Shown here: positions 45,016-55,724 of the stretch, one piece after another
How the letters are laid out: each line of letters begins with the position of its first letter
Position numbering within the stretch: position 1 is the first letter of the stretch
Assembly (NCBI GenBank): GCA_026874595.1
Contig: CM049321.1
Span: 47,671,797 to 47,735,796, forward strand
Direction: 5' to 3'
From: Sipunculus nudus
Taxonomy: Eukaryota; Annelida; Sipuncula; Golfingiida; Sipunculidae
Length of the DNA stretch: 64,000 nt
Translations under genes and position numbers: made by a program
Notes under the pieces: model-generated
Databases searched by the model: none
Told to the model about the DNA's origin: nothing
What the model saw: the letters and a program-made list of their open reading frames with translations, nothing else

Positions 45016-46686
45016 GTAAGATGACATGCTTGTCTGTAAAGGGCCTGCTGGGAAAGTTTGATACTCTAGGAATTGTTTTTAAAATCATAATCGATGATTG
45101 AACAATAACAATGATGGATAATTGATTATTAATCTCTTATTTTATGTACTTCCTATGTTATCTTGAAATCTGCTACATACTGTACCTAAAATATTGATCC
45201 TGGTAAATGGTCTGTCTGACCTGTACATGGGTATTTAAAATGAAACCATTAGTCCATCCGCATCTGAGGTTGGCTTACCATCAGACAATTGTTGGCTGTG
45301 CAAGGTTCCATCTTGATGCTGTTTGACACAAATGTGCTACCCGCCTAGTGTATGTCAAATGGAATGTAATAAAATAATGAAATAAGTTAGGGAAAACATA
45401 ATTTCTGCGGTGCATTAACAGGTCAGTTTATATTAAAATGAAATATCAGATCATAAAGTGTAGTTGGAGAGACAGAGTTAATAATATTTGGTAAAGTTGT
45501 CAGCTGTTGTTGTCATCATGTTTGTTTACATCCGTGCTGACGACGCTGGTGGATTGTTCAATAGTATTTTATTTATTATGTAAGTAAATGGACTTACTGT
45601 ACCAAGATTTATTATAATTAGATGACAGAAGGTTCTAGAGAATTCAGGTAATGTGTAATTTCCAATAGGTAAATTCTAGAAAATCTCGTAGGTGCTAGTC
45701 TTGAAAAGAAACGACTTGATTATTCTAGAGACTTCTAGAAGTTTCGGTTACCCAGGTATAAATAGGGCGGTGTCAAGGCCGGTCAGGGGGTGAATGAATT
45801 AGGAAGCTAGCGTCAACTGGTGACGGGTCGTTATATAGTTGAACACTGAGCGGGGTGTGTTATAAATTCCGCGAAGACAGTATTAGTCCTGGAGAGAATA
45901 TACATTGTTGCAGCCGATCAGGGCGTTAGAAGATATACGTGATTGGTATTTGTTGAAGACGTTGTTATTGTAAGATTGGAACCAGTCAACGACAACGGTG
46001 GCCAATTGTTGGATGTTACCGGAATAAACCGTGTTCTTCAGTTCAGACAACGAGTGGTATTTTGGACTTTTCAGTGTGAAAGAACTCGGAAATATATGTC
46101 CGCTGCGTGTGTGGTGTGACACTGTTCATATATCATTGACAGGATTAGATTCTGTGCATGCGCATACATATACGTAAATACTAAAGCTCAGGCAGGACTA
46201 CATATAAATATATTCTGTTCCAACACCCCTGTCTTCCTAATTTATGTGTGATATTTCTTTCTAATTTATTTTGTTCCCAACTGCAAATTAGCTTTCATCA
46301 AAGGAATTAATGTGGTGCCTTATGACAATTTATATAATCATGAAACAAATATGTTTACTTTGCAACACGCAGTGACAGTGTTGGTTGACATATCTTAGAA
46401 ATGCTGCTTAAATGATGCCATCATTTCAAAATGCCATCATCTGTTTATTCATTTTTTGTAGGAGGGATGTATGTGTGACATGTAATTCAATATACTGAAG
46501 ACTTGTGTATGAGAGATGTTGGTGTATATTTTGCAGGAGACCAATCATAACAACATCCAGCAGGTGTCAGCACTCATCATGCATCTCCACCGCAGATCGT
46601 ACAGAGATTGGTGTAAATTTATAGAGTGTTTACGGGAGAATGATAACGGACATGTAGCAGACAAACTGGAGGGCAAGACAGACTGA
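44875..46686 (+). CDS. CARD-domain protein, 96 residues (two exons)
   Basis: Join 44875-45015, 46537-46686. ATG at 44875 has a favourable context (A at -3, G at +4) and is the first Met in the frame after the acceptor at 44860. The product reads MGDKDFVKIINKHRMYMVQN, then IDLRNTLLWEALVQGEVIG, and later YRDWCKFIECLRENDNGHVA. This is the six-helix CARD pattern (R/H-x-x-L/M-V-x-N-I-D; W-x-x-F-x-x-x-L-R-E). CARDs mediate homotypic assembly in apoptosis and innate immune signalling. Nothing but the CARD is encoded if this start is right, suggesting a CARD-only adaptor or inhibitor. The exon is open to its acceptor in phase 1, so upstream coding exons cannot be excluded. Confidence 0.85.
45723..45764 (+). 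promoter_or_regulatory. Heat-shock element array plus TATA box inside the CARD gene intron
   Basis: TTCTAGAGACTTC (45723-45735) overlaps TTCTAGAAGTTTC (45733-45745), giving five alternating TTC/GAA pentamers with one mismatch, followed 11 bp later by TATAAATA (45757-45764). Further TTCTAGA motifs lie at about 45632 and 45673. This is the layout of an HSF-driven promoter. It could belong to a solo LTR, another transposon or a host promoter; no downstream coding start is evident. Confidence 0.6.
46537..46686 (+). CDS. CARD gene exon 2 (second CARD half, stop)
   Basis: Acceptor TTTTGCAG, phase 0; 49 codons then TGA at 46684-46686. Encodes HNNIQQVSALIMHLHRRSYR then DWCKFIECLRENDNGHVADK, the C-terminal CARD helices. 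Confidence 0.88.
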   Translation, partial: ETNHNNIQQVSALIMHLHRRSYRDWCKFIECLRENDNGHVADKLEGKTD

Positions 46687-49600
46687 CCAACATCTGCACT
46701 GTATAAAGGTTATCCTGCTATAATTTGATTATTTCAGCGAGGTCCCAAAAAAGCATTGTACTGATTTAAACTTTGCCAATACATGTCCCCTTGCAGACAA
46801 ACTGTCCCCATTACAGATTCTCAGCTGGAAAATGTCCAGTATTTTTGTGTGCATCTCCATGACTTCATCAGACCCTGACAGGTTTATTTCTCCCAGTTAC
46901 TCCAAACTACTCATGGGGGCTGCCATTTTGATTACTGACTAAAACCCAGATGTCATTGCTCACATGTTGAAACTACAGGTGGCTATTTGGAATAATATTG
47001 AAAGTGGATATTACATGGAGAACATGTATGCCCAGACAAAGAATGTCTTTGTGTTAATAATTTCCAATTCCCAATTTCTGTGCCATAGGTGCTTTCATTA
47101 CTTAAAATACATGTTTACCTCTTTTATGTAGTGTATGTGAAAACAGTGTTGGAATCATCCTTAAAATCAAGTGCAAAAGATTAATATCTACAAAGCATTC
47201 CAACACATAATCAATATGGCAAAACCAAAATGTATTGAAAACCACTCCTTGAGTGTTTCTAGAACAGTTTCAATGCTGTATGAGATGACCCTTGTTGTAC
47301 TTGACTCTGTGATTACAACAAAGAAAAAATAACTGGCATGCATCCACTGATTGTCAGTGTCAAAAATATGTGAAACAAGTGATACAGTATTTTACCTAAT
47401 AAGCACAAACATTTTGAGTAAGTGAATATTTTTGATCCTTTCAGGGCTCCTCGGCCCCCCCCCCCCCCCCCCCCAACTGAGCCTACATATACTTTATTTT
47501 GTAAAAATTGCTGACTTGAATGACTGACTTTCAAAATGATGCCATTCAACAGCTATCCCCAAACAATTCAAATAATGTATTTGTGGTCTTCATGTGAGCA
47601 AGAATATATGATTTATATGATCATTTTTAACTGAAGATTGGCTTGCTGACAATAAACAGTTTGGCAGGACCGTCAAAATCATGAGGAAGGATGGGGCAGT
47701 AATCTTATACAATATCTGAATAATTAACAATAACTGGCTCACTTGTCATACATGTTAAAGAAGTTAAATCTAGTTTGGTAAAGATTTACTAACATATGAA
47801 GCTGTCACGAAACACTTAATATCTAATAAATAACCCCTTTGCCCAACCTCTTTTGGCCCCAGGTGTTCAACTGGCCAAAAATGAATGGGTGTATTATGTC
47901 TGTGGTTCAGATGCAATTATTACTGACTCTTCAGGCAGTGTTTTCTTTGTGTTTTTGTTTAGTCATTTTCATTGTTCTTTATTTTTTCAATCAGTTCCTC
48001 TAGTTAAAACGAGTCCCATGAACCACATGTAGCTACTTACACTATTTTAAGACTTGTATATTTTTTTTGCTTTTAGATCATGTGATGATATTGCCACTGA
48101 AAACCAGATTTTTAGACTGCACACAGGAATAGAACAACAAACTTGGAAAATGGACAAATAATATGCAAAACGTCAGTTGACTCGCCATGGAACTTCCCAA
48201 GTAAAAACACTGGTGGGACTCAGAAACTGCACATAATGGGGGGGGGGGGGGGGGGACAAATCTGATCTTTTTCAGTGTTATACATTTATCTTCATCCTCG
48301 TTCATTTGATAGCGCCACCTTCTGGACATGGTCGAAATATTTGAAATATAACAGGATTTTTCTTTTCTTCGCCTCTTATGCATAGTTTGCTTACCTTTAT
48401 TTACGAACTCAAGGGTTATATTGCAAAGACTCTGAAAGTGTGTTATGTGCGTCATCCAGGGGAATGTCAAGGTCATTGAATACATAAAGGTCATACAACT
48501 CCTCGATGTAAATACCCATCTCTCATTAGCATGTAGAATTATAATATGATTTGCCCGAGGTGTAGCATTGAAATTTCTGTTGGTGTCATTGGGAGAAGAA
48601 ATTTGAGCCTACCTTTAAATACTAAATTTAATTTCTTAAATATTTAAATTATTGTGTGTTAAGTGTACTTACAGCTGAGCTGTCTGATAGCTGCAGTGAG
48701 ACAAAGATAGGAAAGGCTAAGATTATTGTATTTTTTACCTTATATCAAAGGAAAAAAAAACTTATTGGGAGTGTTTTACAGGACCCTTATGGTTAAACAA
48801 CTCAAAACTAACAGATGGAAATACATAGCAAATTGTGTCGTGGCCATTTATTTAATACAAGGATTGTTTTACTAGGTAATGCATAAAGTTTGTTGTATGC
48901 AAATCTAACCTTTAATATTTATCAATAGTTGGGATAAACTTGACATTTTAAAGTATTGTGACCATTTAATTGTTCATTAGGTTATGCAAAAATTCTGTTA
49001 TAAGCTGATCCAAAATTTAATATAGGTTATAAATCTGAGAGTTCCAGTATTGTGAGCATGAAATGGCATATTTGATATATCCAAGGGAGCCAAAAGATCT
49101 TATATAGAAAAGATCAGAACTCAGCACTCTAACGTCATTGGTAAACCAGGTTCCGTCAGTACTGATGTTGACTTTATACTTTACTCTGGCATGCAGAAAT
49201 ACACCTTATGTTTTGGTATCAAGCTTCTATTTTTCTATTTCCAAATCTTTTGAGGTTGAAAAGAGGAGCGACCCCTCTGGATCTGCCATTTAATAATTCA
49301 TAGTTTCACCTTTACCCCTGACCCCTTATAAATAAATGTTGCCAGTGATCATTGATGTTAGCAGGAAGTCATTGTGTATGATGTTGTAAAATATATCATC
49401 AGGATGGGAGGACCCTTCTGCTTGTTTTATGACATTGCCAGTACATGATACACAGAAAATCATGTTGCCTTGACTTTGATTTATGATCCAATCATCATAA
49501 TTGACCTATCAATGAACCCTGTGCGACCTTAATCGCATATTTATTCAATATATAAATATAAGCATGGGACTAAGGAGCAACCAATCAGGTGACCTTAAAC

Positions 49601-50470
49601 ATTGTAAAGCGTCAATCAACTGACAAAAATAAAATTTTGCATAATTTGACAGAGCTCTGTCAAACAGAACACGTGTAGTCTGTAAATACTACCAGTACCC
49701 ATGTCGTCATGTTTTCCGGGATATATTTTTATACGAAGGAGACAGTATAAAAAGTTTCTAGGCTATAGATTGCGGGAGCCATTCCTCCAACTATCGGGTG
49801 AATAATAATGTCTTACCTGGCACATAATTTGTATGGGACAAATAATCCAATATATATTGCAACACAGTTCATATATGACTGCGATATAGTAAACAATGGT
49901 CAGGTGATACCTTGTTGATGACGTCAGTCAATACGACGTCATGCGCCATCGCCCTCTGTGACGTCATTATTATGTTATAATCAGCTCTCGCTAGTCGCTA
50001 CCATGGGCATGGAAGTCCATATGTGTAGGAGTGTTTTGGAGGCTCATTATAATAATAAGTTAAAAGGGCGGAGCATTTGGGCTGTGGTGGATAGGTCAAT
50101 TATTGCTGATTGCTTTGTTATATGAGATATTGAGGATGGCCTTACTTTAATCAATAATTTGCACTTTTTCTGAAAGGCAGTGACTCCTCTAATTGTTAAA
50201 CTGGTAGAGCAATTTCTTTAAAAAAAAAGATTGGACTTCAGGTTCACTGTGTGCCATGTACAATTTTCTCATTTAGAGAAATAAAATGTGATGCCACTTC
50301 AGTGGTACATCTTTGTATATATGGTATGTACATAGTCAGTCACATCACTTTTCATGCCTTTTATGGATTGAGTTGTAACATGTGTCCATGCTGTCTGATG
50401 CGACACCTCATGTAATGAGGAATTTATAATGTTAATAAACACTTTTGTGTACATATTTCAATGAACATGT
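46687..50470 (+). other. Likely CARD gene 3' UTR and flanking DNA
   Basis: No coding signal. AATAAA at 47651-47656 (nearest), 50280-50285 and 50434-50439. Contains C/G runs at about 47457-47474 and 48239-48255, and at 49690-49830 a diverged copy of part of the 41.6 kb duplication unit. The 138-codon antisense frame at 48078-48494 crosses the G run and is probably spurious. Confidence 0.45.
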
Positions 50471-50841
50471 TTTATTATTCATGATTTCTGTGTATGTTTT
50501 CATGTGGGCCAACAGTATGATGATCTGTCTATCCTTCTTGTTTTTAGTAGCCAAGATCTATACATATTAAGAAAAAAATCCTCCATTGAAACCTGGGTCA
50601 GCTTAAAGTACCATTTCTCTGATGAAACTAATTTTCCTGTTCAGTCGTTACAGATTACACTAATATCATATAGAGACAAACTGCTTCTTCTGATTCTGCT
50701 GCCTCCGCAAAGAAGGTATAAGATCATTCCTGTTCATGTGTGTGTTCATGTGTGTTTGTTCACAACATAACTCTCACAATCATGAATGGAATCTCATGAA
50801 ATTTTAGGGCCTTTCAGGGATGGGCCAAGGAAGAGTTCATT

Positions 50842-52046
50842 AGATGACTGTAAGTCATCTGAGCTATAGCGATCACTCTTTGTCCGTCGTCCGTCTGGTC
50901 ATCCAGCCGTCTGTCCGTTAAGTAGGCACAAATCGTAACCACTGGACCTGGAATCTACTTACTTTACATCCAGAGAGTTCCATGAAAAATATCTTTGGAA
51001 ACCTGGAATTAGGTCTCTATTACCCTTATTCTTCAAGCTATAGGGCTCCGAAGAATCCCCAGAATAATGAAAAATTTTATACAAAAGCTCAAATATCTGA
51101 ACAACAAATGCATTGATCACCATAATTCTGTGCATGGATATTGATCATGGAGTGTTTCATCAGTTTCTGCAGACTTGTGGCGCCACCTGTATTTTTTCGA
51201 ATTTTTCACGATTTTTTCTTTATTTTTGAGACCTTAAAAGATGCTGTCATCTGTTAATAAGGCACAAATCTTAATGACTGGACTTAGAATCTTCTGTCTT
51301 GACATGCGGGGAGACCCATGAAAAGTCTCCTTTTAAACCTGGAATTAGGTCTCTGTTACCCAAAACCTGTGAGCAATGGGGCTTCCAAGTACCCCTCCCC
51401 CCCCCAGAATAATAGAAAATTTGATACAAAAGCTTAAGTATCTGATCAACTAATGCATTGATCACCATGTTTTTTTGCATGGATATTGATTATGGAGTGT
51501 TTCATCAGTTACTATTTTTTATCTATTTTTGAGACCTTAAAAGATGCGTTCATCTATTAACAGGGCACAAATTATAATGACTAGACCGAGAATCTTCTTT
51601 CTTATCCTGAAATTAGGTCTCTCTCACCCACATTGTCTGAGCTATGGGGCTCAGAAGTACCCCCCCCCCCCCAGAATAATTGAAAATTTGATACCAAAGT
51701 AGGGCACAAATCATAACCATTGGGCCCAATATCTTCTAACTTCATATCCTTAGACTTCCTCAAAAGTTCTCCCCAGAAACCTGAAATTGGGTCACAGTGT
51801 CCTATATTCTCAGAGTTTTGGGGTATGTTTGAACACCCCAGAAATAATGCAAAATACACACAAATTGCTAGATTCCTCATGAAAGGCTGGTTGGATTGTC
51901 ATCAGATTTGTTGTGCTTATGGGTCTTGCTGAACTCAAGCTAATATGCATGAACAATGATGCCACCTATCTTAACTAGATGTCTGTGCAAGGACATTTTA
52001 TCAACATATCCGTCGGCTGAGAGTCATGACCAATGGGTCACTTGTT
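50842..52046 (+). mobile_element. Family B-related element with about 310-325 bp core repeats
   Basis: Starts with hairpin AGATGACT-GTA-AGTCATCT, then GAGCTATAGCGATCACTCTTTGT type sequence, and ends GTCATGACCAATGGGTCACTTGTTG. Core units begin GGCACAAATC at about 50935, 51262, 51566 and 51704. One carries GTGGCGCCAC at about 51179. No ORF. Confidence 0.7.
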
Positions 52047-55000
52047 GTGTTGATCCAGCCTCTTTTTCTGGATTGTGAAGCATCATCAAGGAATATTCAC
52101 AAATGTATGGTCACTTATGCATGAATAAAACTGGGAATATTGGCCAAAAAATAAGTGAATGCAAAAAAGGTGTAGCCTAATCTTGGCCTGGCCACCTGTT
52201 CAGGTCATGGCACAGCACCTCGGGGTGACAGTGTCCAATGTGATCTCAAAGCATTTTTTAAATGGGTGCTCTCATGGGGGAGGCATGTATCTATTGGGAT
52301 GCAGATTTCTAGTAAACTTAATGTAATGACTTTGACATCAGACATATGACCACACCGTCCTAAAACCTTTTTATTCCTTGGGTCAAGGTCTGAACCACAG
52401 GGATTTGCACACTTTGTCCAAACTTTAATAGAGTCCTTTTGGCCTATAGCTTATTTCTCCACAGTGGTTTGAATTTTTCACATATACTTTGAAACAATTT
52501 ACAAATATAACAATAAACAAACAGCTCAAGGCAAAATCAAAACCTCACTGACCCAGGTAATGAATTGGTCTGAGAGACAAAGATTGAAAAGTGTCGTTTC
52601 CTTTGAAACAATGCCCCTTCAAGTATTACCTGAAATTATAAAAAGGTTAAGTCTAACCAATTTATTCTACCTCAATTGAGTTAAATAATATCTCTTGATA
52701 ATTTTTATCCTAAACTACATTGTCTTTTATTAATAGTGATGAACACTTATTCATAGCTTTTACATTAAACTTTATTTGCGTAATATAGGTTATTTCGGGG
52801 GAAAACTCCAAGTCTGTCTTAATGAGAATACATGTATAAATCGTTAACTGCAGAGCAGCGAATGTATCTTCAAATTCCCCACATTGCCTCCAGACTTAAA
52901 TGTAATAGTACTACATAGTCCCACCAGGTGTCAGCACAAGATGGCACAAACATACACATCCAGGCTAAAAATGTTCATCTTTTTGAGGACTGATACAGTC
53001 CACATGTTAACCGACTCTACTACCCACAAAAATTTACCTGCTCCATCTATTACATATCAGACGTGTTGTAGTCAGAATAACGTTTATGCTTGCAAATTAA
53101 CAATTTAAGTCTCACCAAAAAAAAATGTAATGCCTTTCTTTGCCCATTGGCCCATCCCGTTCTCTGTGGAAAGTTTTTGAATGGTTCTGATCGAGATTGT
53201 GTTTGTACATGGTGCCGATAAATTCATTCTCGAAGTCTGTCATATTACGATCACTTGGTAAAAGTATGAAAATCAAAACAAGTAACTATCTGGGCATATC
53301 ATGACGGTTGACCGTACACGCATGCGTGTTAGTATTAATTCGGCGAATTATCCAACTTAAAGAAGGTTTTCCAGCGGTTTACTGGTTTACTCTTGTATCC
53401 TCAAATTAAAAAAAAAACTCGCCATCGTTGAACATGTCGAAGAACATTTATGTACAAGCTAGACGAGTGTGGCCAGGTTTTCGGCTTGGGTTATCCGATT
53501 ATCCCTACTTTTTTTCCGTAAAAATTCAGTTTCTGTTGTATTTTTTGTCTTTGGGTTTATAATAAAATGTCTACATTCCGGGAGCTGGTTTTACTCATGA
53601 CCTATATAATCTACATTTAAAGCATGTTCTGTGGTCGAGAAAACTCGAAATAGGGCTTAAAGCCGTCAGATCGTGAGTTTCAGTCCTAGCCATGAGATTT
53701 GTTCCCCTCCGATTCCCATGTTGTTTGAGCGTTGTGTAAGCTTAAAGTAATGGCTGTGCCCCACGGTCGTGCTTCAAACACAATCGAATGTGGGTTTCTG
53801 GGGTGCCTCGGTGTTACGACCTTAGCAATGAGGATGATGACACACCCAGAAACCTTAGATAGAGCCTGACTGAACCGTGACAAACATTACCCGTATAGCT
53901 TTGTACACAGTTAAGTGTGATAAGGTCAATTTCGGAGTGTGAAGTTTCCGACTGCTTATTTTGGCGGCCGTTCGGACAATAATATTTCGCAAATTGTGCA
54001 TGTTTTGGATGCCGATCGCTTGTGTTGCCGAAGTTTGTGTGTCTGAACATGAAGTTTAACATATCAGGGGTACAGTCGAGTTCACAACATCCGAGTCCAC
54101 GCCAGTCTTAAAAATTCGAATCCAAGGTCAAATCTGAGTCTTTGATATTAAAGTCCAAGTCCAACTTCATCGAGTCCAAGTCATATGTACCCGGATCCAA
54201 GTCAGAGTCCAATGCGAATTTCTTCAATAAAAAGAAATTTAATATGGAAATTTCCGTGTGTATTTTATGTTAATTGACATATGCGTTTTACTTGAATGTT
54301 TGATTACGTTTAGCTCCCGATGCAGGCCAAAAGCTTGGTACATTTAGTTATATTATTTGGGGAAATATTCTGTTATCAGCTTGCCGATGTATATAAACCC
54401 TTATAATATGTGACAGAGATCTTTTTTTTTACGGGACACGAGTAGGACTCGACCTGATTTCTCCAGTTTTTTATCTCCGAGTCTAAGTCTAGAACAGCTG
54501 AGTCCGGACTTGAATCCTACATTAATGATGCCATCGTGATTAGTATGTCTTTATTGAAGAAGCCACAAATGCAGCATATAATGGTCATTTTATTAGCGTC
54601 ACGATTCTTCGCAGAGGGCCCACTTGCCATCATTGTAGTGCAGGCTGTTGCGCCATCTAGCGGGTGAATTGGGTGCAATGGGATCGGGAAAGGTAAACAG
54701 ATAAATGTAAACACAAAAACACATTCATATAATAATGGAATTATATTTAATATATTCTGTCAAAGCAACAAAATGATATCCTTTCTGTCCAAGCTTCAAG
54801 TATAGTCATACGTTAAGGCACGATCTTAGCAAATGTCAATACAAAGTTACAATTTCATATTTCTTTGTAAGTATAAAAAAATCTTGTTATTCATGGCTTT
54901 AAACTTTACTTTCTATCGTGCGATTTGTTATATGGTATATCCTCGCTCTTGCAGTCGTATTCAGAATCAATGGTTAGTGATATATTTACGAAGTTAATTA

Positions 55001-55060
55001 AATTATTCTGTTTTTCCTGATTAATAGCCTCCGTGTATATTAACATCAGATCAGCATGTC
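52047..55060. other. Intergenic DNA between convergent genes, no gene seen
   Basis: AT-rich. 53625-53880 may be a tRNA-derived SINE remnant (B-box-like GAGTTTCAGTCCT). 54070-54215 and 54430-54530 hold degenerate GAGTCCAAGTC-type repeats around an AT-rich centre. Nothing else is supported. Confidence 0.45.
53625..53880 (+). repeat. Possible tRNA-derived SINE remnant
   Basis: GATCGTGAGTTTCAGTCCTA contains a near-match to a Pol III B box, followed by SINE-like text (CACGGTCGTGCTTC, TTTCTGGGGTGCCTCGG). The A box is unclear, so confidence is low. Confidence 0.3.
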
Positions 55061-55074
55061 GGCAAAATGCAAAT

Positions 55075-55080
55075 TTTATT
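55075..55080 (-). terminator. Polyadenylation signal candidate for BTBD16-like gene
   Basis: TTTATT on the + strand, AATAAA on the gene strand, about 170 nt after the stop codon. Confidence 0.45.
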
Positions 55081-55247
55081 AAATATTAATTTGTCGGTTA
55101 CTGTGCAGTGGTTTGTATACCGACCACGGGATTTCAAAACTTAACTGTACTTTTTAACATAGTTACTGTATCCATGATTCAACAACAATTTTACTTTTCC
55201 CGCAAGGGTTCCTTTTTACTCTTAAACCTAAGGAATGAAGGCAGATT

Positions 55248-55724
55248 TCAGGATGGTGGAAAAACTAATGAAAATGTGACGTAGATAGGTCCGGTGACGT
55301 CACGTAGTGTAAGCACGCGACTCCGTGACGTCTGGTCCCCAAGGCCAAAACGTTGTGTGATTCGTCCGGTGCTTTGCATGTGATAACGTTCGTCACGGTG
55401 GTATTGGACCCTGATGCTGTATGTGACGTCACGATCGGGCCTCATACAAAATGTCTGCCGCTCACACTGGCGGAAGGAAAGAACGGGGTCACCCGGTGCA
55501 AGCCGCTGCATGTAGAAACTATATTCGTTGGCCCCTTTCTGACGGACGGCTCGGAGCTCAAAGTGGAAGCCATGTAGACTGAATACTTCTGAATGGTAGT
55601 GCGGCTCCGTGTCTAATATGAAGCCCTGTCTGATCGCTGACGTATGGAAGTTGCCGCGCGTGTGCATGTCGCCACCGGCCTGTAAGGCCCGGAAGTGATG
55701 AGTCAGTATACCCACCATCCAAGA
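55248..55724 (-). CDS. BTBD16: BTBD16-like exon 3, C-terminal domain
   Basis: Acceptor ATTTTTCAG, phase 0; 158 codons and TGA at 55250-55248. Encodes SWMVGILTHHFRALQAGGDM, FSLHGFHFELRAVRQKG and EYSFYMQRL, matching the conserved C-terminal region of BTBD16-like proteins, then a basic region and FSLVFPPS. Confidence 0.83.
   Translation of the reverse strand, partial: SWMVGILTHHFRALQAGGDMHTRGNFHTSAIRQGFILDTEPHYHSEVFSLHGFHFELRAVRQKGANEYSFYMQRLAPGDPVLSFRQCERQTFCMRPDRDVTYSIRVQYHRDERYHMQSTGRITQRFGLGDQTSRSRVLTLRDVTGPIYVTFSLVFPPS

Noticed and set aside
45360-46200. Solo LTR around the heat-shock module
   Set aside because: No TG...CA ends with a matching target duplication could be fixed; kept only as an alternative explanation.
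48078-48494. 138-codon antisense frame
   Set aside because: Crosses a G run giving polyproline, composition is not protein-like, and there is no splice or promoter support.
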